Positions 1 through 6,660 of a stretch of DNA of 31,074 nt are shown piece by piece. Below the pieces are notes generated by a model, which was not told the DNA's origin, did no database searches, and saw only the letters and a program-made list of their open reading frames with translations. The stretch comes from JBELHJ01 sp042091495 (lineage in GTDB: Bacteria; Bacteroidota; Bacteroidia; Flavobacteriales; Flavobacteriaceae), in the NCBI GenBank assembly GCA_042091495.1, contig JBELHJ010000026.1, forward strand, positions 1-31,074, written 5' to 3'. The position numbers and the translations under genes are program-made. The stretch's first letter is position 1. The number at the start of each line of letters is the position of its first letter.

Positions 1-1614
1 TATCATCTAAATCACTATAATTGACCGTTGAAGCGGGTAAGTTAGTAAGCTGTGAGCCATCCCCAATAAAAGCAGGGGCAGTGATGTTTCCTGCAATAGT
101 AGTTGAACCGTCGTATAATACCTTTAAAGCATTGGAGCGTTGGTTATTAATGTCTGTCCCATTTCCAATTACAAACGCTGTATTGTTAGGTGAGTAGGTG
201 TTAGCATTTTCATTACTATCATCGTCATTAATCATTCCAATGGCAAAAGTGCCATAACCACTGGTGTTCAATCCGTGACCCAGGGCATAAGAATGATCTC
301 CACTAGCCGTTGAACCCATTCCAATGGCTACACTATTTTTACCTTCGGCAGTACCATATACAGAGAAGGCTTCTTCTCCATTGGAGTTACCCATTAAAGA
401 AACAGCCCTAGTGGCCTGTGTTTGCCCATTTATAGCTACAGCGTTATCTCCTCCTGCAAATGCGCTACCTAAACTAACAGCGCCGTAGCCTGCAGCAGCA
501 CCTTCTCCTATAGATATTGAATTGTCTTGTTGTGCTTGTGACATAAAGCCCATGGCTATACTATTTTCTCCCATGGCCGAGGCGAAACTTCCAATCACTA
601 TAGCATCACTTTTTTGCGCATTACTATCTCTACCAAGTGCTATGGAGTAGTTTCCTTCAGCATTATTGTTATTTCCAACTGCAAAAGAATAATCTCCAAC
701 AGCATGGGTGTTTTGCCCAAAGGCTGTACTTGCTATTCCACTAGCTCGTGCAAACCATCCTCCCGCAACAGCAGCAGAGCCACTTGCATTAGAAGTATAA
801 CCCATAACGGTACTGTAACTGCCACTAGCTGTGGTTAGTGAACCCATAGATGTGGCAGCGTATTCACTGGCTGTGGTATAATTACCTAAAGCAGTTGCTG
901 TATCACCACTAGCTGTATTGTTTAATGATTGAATACCTGTTTCGTTACTATTGAAGCTAAAAGGGGATGGAAGAACAACCTCTTCCATGACTTCATAATT
1001 TAGGGTAACGGTATAATTTTCACTGTCGTAATTTTGATATTTTATCTTGTAATAATTGCCTTCGCTAGTATTAATAATTAGACTCACACCAATGCCATTA
1101 TTAGGTGATAAGGGATCTAAATATTCATTATCACAGCCGTAATTGGTACAAAACGTTTGACTATCTATAGCGGCATAACTAATCTCGTTGTAAGAAGTGT
1201 CTAACACAAAGGCTGCTGAGAGGTTTGTAGCACCCCAGTTGGGGACCCAAANNNNNNNNNNNNNNNNNNNNNNNNNNNNNNNNNNNNNNNNNNNNNNNNN
1301 NNNNNNNNNNNNNNNNNNNNNNNNNNNNNNNNNNNNNNNNNNNNNNNNNNNGTGTCTAACACAAAGGCTGCTGAGAGGTTTGTAGCACCCCAGTTGGGGA
1401 CCCAAACAATAACATTATTATTAGCCCAAGTTAATCTTAAATCAAAGCGTGATTCTACTTGGACTCCTTTGAAAAAATCATCTACATAAGTATCGCCTGT
1501 TTCAAGATCTAAATAGACTTCTGAACTTATGGTACTGGTTTGTGTGTTGCCAATTTGAGGTATACAAAACGTTATTAATAGTGTTACTAAAATAAGTGTA
1601 TTTTTTGTTTTCAT
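1..1614 (-). CDS. Secreted YadA-head-like beta-roll repeat protein (3' end outside window, interrupted by assembly gap)
   Basis: The start is ATG at 1614-1612, giving MKTKNTLILVTLLITF, a good signal peptide; an upstream in-frame ATG at 1665 would only add an untypical leader. The frame runs to the N gap and, if the 55-bp duplicated flanks are collapsed, continues uninterrupted to position 1 (about 486 codons visible, no stop). After an N-terminal domain of about 190 residues, roughly 935-235 encodes repeats with the pattern AxGxxxxAxGxxS and variants such as ATALGNYTTASEYAATSMG, NSIAMGF and NSVAIGMGSTASGD. These are typical of the left-handed beta-roll of YadA/Hep_Hag adhesin heads. The last visible stretch, AFIGDGSQLTNLP, resembles linkers in tail-fibre-like proteins that end in an S74 endosialidase chaperone; that end is not in the window, so this is inference. 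Likely an exported adhesin or fibre protein. Confident in the repeat class, not in anchoring or function. Confidence 0.8.
1197..1251. repeat. 55-bp contig-end duplicate, left copy
   Basis: Identical to 1352-1406, beginning GTGTCTAACACAAAGG and ending GGGGACCCAAA, and abutting the N run. The left copy is followed by N and the right copy is preceded by N. This is the signature of unmerged contig ends sharing a k-mer-length overlap (55 is a common de Bruijn graph k-mer size). Confidence 0.9.
1252..1351. other. 100-N assembly gap
   Basis: Exactly 100 N characters, a conventional scaffolding filler rather than a measured distance. The same 55 bp lie immediately to the left and right, so the true gap is probably negative: the two contig ends overlap. 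Confidence 0.95.
1352..1406. repeat. 55-bp contig-end duplicate, right copy
   Basis: Perfect copy of 1197-1251, beginning at the first base after the N run. On the minus strand it encodes WVPNWGATNLSAAFVLD in the frame of the repeat protein. The left copy falls out of frame only because 100 N is not a multiple of three. Confidence 0.9.
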
Positions 1615-1663
1615 AGTTGGTTTAATTAATGTTAGTTTATTAAAAATCAGAGTATTAAGATAC

Positions 1664-1690
1664 AAAAAAACCCCAACAGTGTTGAGGTTT
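1664..1690 (-). terminator. Rho-independent terminator after the NTF2/CBM48 gene
   Basis: On the minus strand AAACCTCAAC pairs with GTTGGGGTTT around a 3-base loop, with one internal A/C mismatch, followed by a run of T. It lies 20 bp past the stop of the 1711-2553 gene and separates it from the repeat-protein gene. Confidence 0.75.
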
Positions 1691-1710
1691 GATTTGTGTT
1701 AAAAATTTTA

Positions 1711-2553
1711 TTATTTGCAACCAGAGCAGGTGTTGAAGCAAACCACATCTAAAGAAGACGTGTCCTTTGCTATGTTAGCTAATCTGTTGGTATAAATATC
1801 TGTGGTTTTTGTGCACGGTGATCCTGCTTCAAAGGTTTCTTCAACTTTTTGGTCATCTAGAAAAAATTTATATTCCATATCTCCTGGAATTACCTCAATG
1901 GTAGTAGTGTATACACCATCTCCATCAGTATCATAAAGTTGGTTACAGGTATTACACCAATTGTTAAAAGAACCAAATACAGAAACTGTTTTATAAGCGT
2001 CTTTGTAGGAAGACATGTCTACAGACACTTCAACATCTATAGGTTTAGAAATTTTATGTTGGTAAACCTTCATGTATTGAACCTTACCTTCATTAATAAA
2101 GACATTCACTTGGTTGTCTTCAATAGAAGTACCCTCTGCATTTTTATATTTAAAAGCGTGCCCAGAAACCAACCATTCTCCAGGTCTTAATTGGCCTTCG
2201 GCATTAATAAATTTCATTGGTAAGCCCCATCGTTGTCTTACCTGTATTAATTCAAGATCATTGAACCATGAGGTTAAAAAGCCTTTAAAGTTGTCTTTAC
2301 CTTCAATAATTAATTCACCGCCTGGACCTTCTATTCTAATATTATCCCCAGCTAATTTTAGAATTTCCTCAACATTTTTTTCTTCATGCAATGTGCACCA
2401 TGTTTTCCAAATTGTAACAGACTCTTGTGTGCCAAGTGTGAATGTTTCGTTTCTGTCTCCAGCAAAACCAACGCCCTCAATTTTATCTTGCGCTTGAATT
2501 GATACTGCTATAACAAGAAATAAACCTAATATTCCATTTTTAAATACGCTCAT
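1711..2553 (-). CDS. Secreted NTF2-like (SnoaL-type) protein with C-terminal CBM48/E-set-like domain
   Basis: 280 residues. The signal peptide is MSVFKNGILGLFLVIAVSIQAQ. Residues of about 35-165 read as an NTF2/SnoaL-like cone domain (ESVTIWKTWCTLHEEKNVEE, then IEGPGGELIIEGKDNFKGF and a C-terminal strand VNVFINEGKVQYMKVYQHK). From about residue 170 comes an immunoglobulin-like fold of the CBM48/AMPK glycogen-binding type: VSVFGSFNNW, a DTDGDGVYTTTIEV strand and MEYKFFLDD. The C-terminus is cysteine-rich (CNTC, CTKT, CFNTCSGC), so disulfides are plausible in the periplasm. Start codon ATG at 2553; the gene ends just before a terminator, so it is probably monocistronic. The ligand is unknown; the CBM-like half suggests glycan binding, and no catalytic residues can be assigned. 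Confidence 0.75.
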   Translation of the reverse strand: MSVFKNGILGLFLVIAVSIQAQDKIEGVGFAGDRNETFTLGTQESVTIWKTWCTLHEEKNVEEILKLAGDNIRIEGPGGELIIEGKDNFKGFLTSWFNDLELIQVRQRWGLPMKFINAEGQLRPGEWLVSGHAFKYKNAEGTSIEDNQVNVFINEGKVQYMKVYQHKISKPIDVEVSVDMSSYKDAYKTVSVFGSFNNWCNTCNQLYDTDGDGVYTTTIEVIPGDMEYKFFLDDQKVEETFEAGSPCTKTTDIYTNRLANIAKDTSSLDVVCFNTCSGCK

Positions 2554-2657
2554 TTGTTAGTGTTTTTAAGTTAGTCTTTAAATATAAAAAATTGAATATC
2601 AATTAATTAGACTATGGTATTAAGTGTGTGTTAATGTTGTGTTTTTTTTGAAGCCTT

Positions 2658-3587
2658 TTAATTTAAATCAAACATATCGTTCTCTTTGGCAAAGCGAAAC
2701 CCCAATTTTTCCAAGCTAAGACGTTCATTGTTAAATTTATCAATCATAGCATTAGTATGGTTAAAATGAATAAAGATGACTTTACTTTTTTCACTTTGAG
2801 GTGCTTTAGAAAATAATTGTACCGTCTCAGATACCAGTGGGTGAGGAATGTCTTCTATGGGTCTGTTAATTTCTGAGGCAGATGCGAAAGTACCATCAAC
2901 AAAAGCATAATCTACTTTTTTTACTTCATCCACTAAATCTTTACGCCATAAGCTCCACTTATTAATATCTGGAATAAATAAAGCACTTTTATTAGGGCCC
3001 TGAATTTTATAGCCCACCGTCTCAGAAAATTCATCTCTATGTGGCACCAAAAATGGTGTAACAGTTAATTGATTTGTTAATACCACAGCCGTTTCGTTGA
3101 ATAGCGATTTGATATTAATATTTTTTAGTGCCACCAATTGACTCCAAGGTCCATTAGCTTCAATAAACTCTTTCATTTTTGGCATGAGATAAACCGGCAT
3201 GTTTTTGGCACCTAACGCTTCTCTTCCCAAATACATGAGTCCGGTATAGTGCCCCATATGTGCATGGGTTATAAAAATACCGTCACATAAAGTCGCAGAA
3301 GGTAATGCTTCATTTAATTGCGTAATCTGTGCTGTGAGGTCTGGGGTAGCTTCAAATAAATATTTTTTTTGATGGTGGTTGTCTATAAGTCCCAAGCAAA
3401 CTACTTTTTCATTAGGCTTTTTAGAATCACAACATGCTGTTTTACATCCAATATGGGGTATACCTCCATCTTGGGCAATCCCTAAAATTTTAATATACTG
3501 TGATTGGGAATGACTAGGTAAATACAAGCCTGCAAAAACCGTAAATAAAAAACTTAAGAAAAGGGATTTTGTATAAAAATTCATCAA
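2658..3587 (-). CDS. PqqB-like metallo-beta-lactamase-fold hydrolase, exported
   Basis: 309 residues. The signal peptide is about residues 1-28, and the first two codons are both ATG. AQDGGIPHIGC with a following CC (residues 38-53) and the overall layout match PqqB-like MBL-fold proteins. The metal motif reads H108-A-H110-M-G112-H113, so the usual Asp of HxHxDH is Gly. Further candidate ligands are the His in LVPHRDE, the Asp in FIPDINKW and the His residues in FIHFNHT. Genuine PqqB is cytoplasmic and sits with pqqACDE, none of which is here; this protein appears exported and is more likely a periplasmic hydrolase of unknown substrate. It lies two genes from a PQQ-type dehydrogenase operon. 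The family is fairly secure, the function is not. Confidence 0.72.
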   Translation of the reverse strand: MMNFYTKSLFLSFLFTVFAGLYLPSHSQSQYIKILGIAQDGGIPHIGCKTACCDSKKPNEKVVCLGLIDNHHQKKYLFEATPDLTAQITQLNEALPSATLCDGIFITHAHMGHYTGLMYLGREALGAKNMPVYLMPKMKEFIEANGPWSQLVALKNINIKSLFNETAVVLTNQLTVTPFLVPHRDEFSETVGYKIQGPNKSALFIPDINKWSLWRKDLVDEVKKVDYAFVDGTFASASEINRPIEDIPHPLVSETVQLFSKAPQSEKSKVIFIHFNHTNAMIDKFNNERLSLEKLGFRFAKENDMFDLN

Positions 3588-3640
3588 TCCATTAATTTAA
3601 AAAAAATCAATTATTTTCGAAAATATATTTTTTATGCATA

Positions 3641-4081
3641 ATGATTTACAATACTCGAAAAGACCTTTTATTTAAAACAGTGATCATAGCAACAGTTTTA
3701 GTATGTATTGGTGCTATTTTGCCTGGACTAGTAAATGATTCAATTAAAGGATATTCTCTATTAATTGTTGTAGGTATTAATGCCTTATCAATTATTTTTT
3801 TAGGTTTAATTTATTTCAATACCTATTACACGCTTAGCAATCAATTTCTTAAGTATAAAAGCGGGCCATTTGGTGGTAAAGTCAAAATTGATAACATTAC
3901 ACGTGTTGATTTTGGAAAAACCCAGTGGGTAGGATTTAGACGCTATGGTTTAGCACAAAAGGGGCTCATTATTTATTTTAATAACTATGACGATTTGTAT
4001 ATAAGCCCAGAACGTCAGGAGCATTTTACAGAGCAATTACTAAGTTATAATGACAAAATAATTGTGAATTATAAAAATTAG
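3641..4081 (+). CDS. Small membrane protein with bacterial PH domain (YyaB-like)
   Basis: 146 residues. Two hydrophobic helices (about residues 12-31 and 40-60: KTVIIATVLVCIGAILPGLV and a segment including LLIVVGINALSIIFLGLIYF) are followed by a short beta-rich domain with YYTLSNQFLKYKSGPFGGKV, IDNITRVDFGKT and LYISPERQEHFTEQL. This matches the bPH_4/YyaB-like family (formerly DUF1200). The topology predicts the PH-like domain in the cytoplasm next to the membrane. The start ATG at 3641 is preceded by an out-of-frame ATG at 3634 that opens only a 14-codon frame. It is transcribed divergently from 2658-3587, and its stop overlaps that of the following minus-strand gene by 4 bp. Biological role unknown. 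Confidence 0.7.
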   Translation: MIYNTRKDLLFKTVIIATVLVCIGAILPGLVNDSIKGYSLLIVVGINALSIIFLGLIYFNTYYTLSNQFLKYKSGPFGGKVKIDNITRVDFGKTQWVGFRRYGLAQKGLIIYFNNYDDLYISPERQEHFTEQLLSYNDKIIVNYKN

Positions 4082-4836
4082 TGACTTACCTCTATAATTT
4101 GGTTTACCAAAACATCTGGTCTAGACCACTGTGGATTATGGTCTGATGTTATTTGTTTTAATTCCCAACCCAACTTTTCAGCCCTGAGATAATGTTTGTA
4201 AAACGCATCGTTTTCTTTTTTACGCCCCTCATCAACTGTTAATAGATAGGTAGCATCAATTTTATTACGCTCAGGGTTATCTAAAATAATTTTACTGGTC
4301 CAAGTATTTAGAGGTTGTGGAACATCTTTAGGGTAAGGTTTATTGGGATCTACCCAAGGGGGGATAATACTATGATTTTTAATGGGCATATTTAGTGGTT
4401 TTTGTCTAAAGTCTATTACAGATTCATTATCAAAAGGAACAAAAGCGTCCACATATAAAAGTTGTTTAACCCGATTAGGCAGTTCGTTAGCAACGCCACT
4501 AATTACCATACCACCATAACTATGGCCTACAAGCATTACTTGTTCTAATCTTTCAAATAGAATTAAATTAACGACGTCGTTTATATGCGTTTGCAATGTG
4601 ATATTTTGGCTATTGTTATGATAATCTCTACCTAAACCGGATAAGGTTGGCCTGTATACCTTATAACCTTTTTCAACTAAGGCATGATCTATGGCTTTAA
4701 AAGCCCAAGCTCCTCCCCAAGCCCCATGAACTAAAACTATAGTTTGCGGTGACTCATTATTTAAAGCTTCTTGTCCTGAAAGTTTATGAGATACATAAAC
4801 TAATACTACTAGTGATAATATTACTTTTTTAATCAT
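4078..4836 (-). CDS. Exported alpha/beta hydrolase (esterase/lactonase-like)
   Basis: 252 residues. The signal peptide ends near KLSGQ (residue 22). The alpha/beta-hydrolase core has an HGAWGGAW oxyanion region (residues 37-44), the nucleophile elbow G-H-S106-Y-G-G and a C-terminal catalytic His in TSDHNPQWSRPD. This is the compact EstC/salicylate-esterase-like subgroup. Its start overlaps the end of the cytochrome gene by 8 bp, and that gene overlaps the sugar dehydrogenase, so the three are translationally coupled. A sugar dehydrogenase of this type makes an aldonolactone, so lactone opening is an attractive but unproven role. The stop TAA shares 4 bp with the stop of the opposite-strand PH-domain gene. 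Confidence 0.78.
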   Translation of the reverse strand: MIKKVILSLVVLVYVSHKLSGQEALNNESPQTIVLVHGAWGGAWAFKAIDHALVEKGYKVYRPTLSGLGRDYHNNSQNITLQTHINDVVNLILFERLEQVMLVGHSYGGMVISGVANELPNRVKQLLYVDAFVPFDNESVIDFRQKPLNMPIKNHSIIPPWVDPNKPYPKDVPQPLNTWTSKIILDNPERNKIDATYLLTVDEGRKKENDAFYKHYLRAEKLGWELKQITSDHNPQWSRPDVLVNQIIEVSH

Positions 4837-5227
4837 TAGATTTAATTTTACTTACTTCTTTTTCGTCCATTACTAGCTTGCTTGAATTACCCCAGCTATT
4901 AAGTACATAATTAGCTACATCTGCAATCTCATCATCAGATAATCCCTGTGATTCCATATACCCATTGTAAGTTACTCCATTTACAACAAGATCTTCTTTA
5001 ATGCCGCCATATTTTATAATTCTTATAGTAGCCGTGATATCATTTAAATAATCAGAGTTGGCTAGGGGAGGGAATACACCTTGAACACCTTTACCATTAG
5101 GCATGTGGCATCTCAAACAAAGATCCTCATAAAGCAGCTGTCCGCGTTTAATAGATGCTATTTTTTGATTTTGTGAATAGCTGTAAAAACCATTTAAAAT
5201 AAAAATAATGACAATTAATAATCTCAT
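4829..5227 (-). CDS. Periplasmic monohaem c-type cytochrome
   Basis: 132 residues. The signal peptide is about residues 1-19. A single haem-binding motif C37-L-R-C40-H41 is followed by MPNGKGVQGVFPPLANSDYL, the standard class I layout. Met91 in YNGYMESQGLSDDEI is the likely sixth ligand, and DEIADVANYVLNSWGN is the usual C-terminal helix. ATG overlaps the TGA of the dehydrogenase gene upstream (ATGA), and the 3' end overlaps the hydrolase by 8 bp. By position it is the probable electron acceptor of the sugar dehydrogenase. Confidence 0.88.
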   Translation of the reverse strand: MRLLIVIIFILNGFYSYSQNQKIASIKRGQLLYEDLCLRCHMPNGKGVQGVFPPLANSDYLNDITATIRIIKYGGIKEDLVVNGVTYNGYMESQGLSDDEIADVANYVLNSWGNSSKLVMDEKEVSKIKSND

Positions 5228-6342
5228 TGTTTGGGTATAATTTTATAAATACCTTTTTGTTCTACAGCCATATAAATATAGCCCTCGGGACTTAACTTTA
5301 CATCTCTTACACGACCAATATCTGGAGCTATTTTTTCACGATAGCTAACCTTTAAATTATCATCCAGTACTAAACGTTCTAAATATTGAAATTTGAGAGA
5401 GCCCACAAATAAATTCCCCTTCCAATTGGGATAATGTTCATTGTAATTTAAAGCAAATCCACTGGGAGCAATAGAAGGAATCCAGTAATATAAAGGTTGT
5501 TCAAGACCTGGTAGTGCTTTATCTTTAGTTATAGTAGTTCCTATGTAATTTACGCCATAGGTTATTTTTGGCCAACCATAATTTTTTTCTGCTTCAATAA
5601 TGTTGATTTCATCACCACCTTTAGGACCGTGTTCATGTGTCCATATAGCGCCCGTATCAGGATGTAAAAACATACCTTGGGGGTTACGATGCCCATATGA
5701 AAAAATAGCTGTCTTAGCACCTTTTTTATTAACAAATGGGTTGTTTTTTGGAATACGTCCATCATCATGGATACGATAAATTTTACCACCATCCCGATTT
5801 AAATCTTGTGGATTTTGGTCGCGGTTTCCACGATCTCCAATAGAGAAAAATAAATAGCCATTTTTATCAAATTGCAATCTTGAGCCAAAATGTTGCCCTT
5901 TAGTTGTATTGCCTTCTCCTTTGTATAGTACTTCAAAATTTTGAAGTTTATTACCAATTAATTGGCCTCTGCCAATAGCAGTATGGCCACCACCTTCTCC
6001 TTTAGAACCAGCAGCATAACTCATGTAAAGCCATTTATTTTTATTAAATTCTGGATGTAACTCTAAATCAAGTAAACCGCCTTGACCTCTCATATAAACT
6101 TCTGGAACACCTGTAACTTCTCGGGTTTTGTAATCATTAAGGATAAATATTTTGCCTTCTTTTTCACTAAATATAATGGTGTTTTCATCTATAAATTCAA
6201 TACTCCAAGGAATTTTAACTTGATCATAAATAAGTTCTAATTCATAAGAAGTATGATCAGCATCTTTAATATTATCATCATTTTGACTGAAAAGTAGGTT
6301 ATTAGAAACTATAATTAAGCTCCAAATTAGTGTGTGTTTCAT
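5224..6342 (-). CDS. PQQ-dependent aldose sugar dehydrogenase (GSDH/Asd family), exported
   Basis: 372 residues, a normal length for the soluble aldose sugar dehydrogenase family (PF07995). The signal peptide is MKHTLIWSLIIVSNNLLFSQ. Six-bladed propeller signatures occur in order: GQGGLLDLELHPEF (86-99), GQH151FGSR with the probable catalytic His, DKNGYLFFSIGDRGNRDQNP, GKIYRI, FSYGHRNPQGMFLHP, WTHEHGPKGGDEINII with NYGWP, PSIAPSGFALN, and GRVRDVKLSPEGYIYMAVE. Such enzymes oxidise aldoses to lactones in the periplasm and pass electrons to a cytochrome. It is the first gene of a three-gene overlapping operon with a cytochrome and a hydrolase. No PQQ synthesis genes are seen nearby, so the cofactor may be scavenged. 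Some homologues act on substrates other than glucose, so substrate identity is open. Confidence 0.87.
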   Translation of the reverse strand: MKHTLIWSLIIVSNNLLFSQNDDNIKDADHTSYELELIYDQVKIPWSIEFIDENTIIFSEKEGKIFILNDYKTREVTGVPEVYMRGQGGLLDLELHPEFNKNKWLYMSYAAGSKGEGGGHTAIGRGQLIGNKLQNFEVLYKGEGNTTKGQHFGSRLQFDKNGYLFFSIGDRGNRDQNPQDLNRDGGKIYRIHDDGRIPKNNPFVNKKGAKTAIFSYGHRNPQGMFLHPDTGAIWTHEHGPKGGDEINIIEAEKNYGWPKITYGVNYIGTTITKDKALPGLEQPLYYWIPSIAPSGFALNYNEHYPNWKGNLFVGSLKFQYLERLVLDDNLKVSYREKIAPDIGRVRDVKLSPEGYIYMAVEQKGIYKIIPKQ

Positions 6343-6514
6343 CTATTCAATTTACAAAATTGAGTAATTACAAGATAACTATTTAGTTAAAATTGATTTT
6401 AATGCAGGTTTTATTGTAGGTAAAATCCTAAAATTAATTTTATTATATATTTATTTTCCTTTAAAGGACATACTAACTATCTAACTAATTCTTTGTTTTA
6501 GTTTTTTTAAAAGT

Positions 6515-6541
6515 AAAAGGCAGTTAAAACTGCCTTTTTTT
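6515..6541 (+). terminator. Orphan rho-independent terminator-like hairpin
   Basis: AAAAGGCAGT pairs perfectly with ACTGCCTTTT around a TAAA loop, followed by T on the plus strand. No plus-strand gene precedes it: upstream is the promoter region of a minus-strand operon. It could end a small plus-strand RNA starting in 6343-6514, or protect the downstream gene from antisense transcription. Confidence 0.6.
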
Positions 6542-6556
6542 GTGCTCTTCTATCAG

Positions 6557-6591
6557 ATAGTATTCATACTATAAATCAATTATCATAGTAT
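6557..6591. promoter_or_regulatory. Palindromic element with three ATAGTAT/ATACTAT half-sites
   Basis: ATAGTAT (6557-6563), a TC spacer, ATACTAT (6566-6572), then ATAGTAT again at 6585-6591. A looser copy, ACTATGAGTAT, follows at 6599-6609. The spacing and symmetry suit a dimeric regulator site about 70-100 bp before the beta-helix gene. In AT-rich DNA such repeats can also arise by chance, and no regulator gene is adjacent. Confidence 0.35.
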
Positions 6592-6660
6592 TTGTAAAAC
6601 TATGAGTATGTTAAAAAATTTATTTCATAATTTTAGTTTTTGTAATTTATAATCTAAACC

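Larger units (their letters stand above)
6343..6660. other. 318-bp AT-rich divergent intergenic region
   Basis: Lies between the dehydrogenase operon (-) and the beta-helix gene (+), so it must carry both promoters. I see no credible ORF. It contains a strong hairpin at 6515-6541 and palindromic ATAGTAT/ATACTAT elements at 6557-6591, listed separately. I could not place convincing TAnnTTTG/TTG promoter pairs for either gene. Confidence 0.6.

Noticed and set aside
1..960. Short-period repetitive DNA resembling a CRISPR or tandem repeat array
   Set aside because: The periodicity is at the protein level (AxG beta-roll repeats in one frame); DNA units are not identical and no constant repeat/spacer structure exists.
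1197..1385. Plus-strand ORF running through the N gap
   Set aside because: It is built from the N run and the antisense of the duplicated 55 bp; collapsing the overlap removes it.
1615..1665. Upstream start (MYLNTLIF...) for the repeat protein
   Set aside because: The internal MKTKNTLILV start gives a standard signal peptide; the extra leader has no such function.
2658..6342. PQQ biosynthesis cluster
   Set aside because: Only a PqqB-like exported protein is present; no pqqA, pqqC, pqqD or pqqE, and the genes are on separate transcripts.
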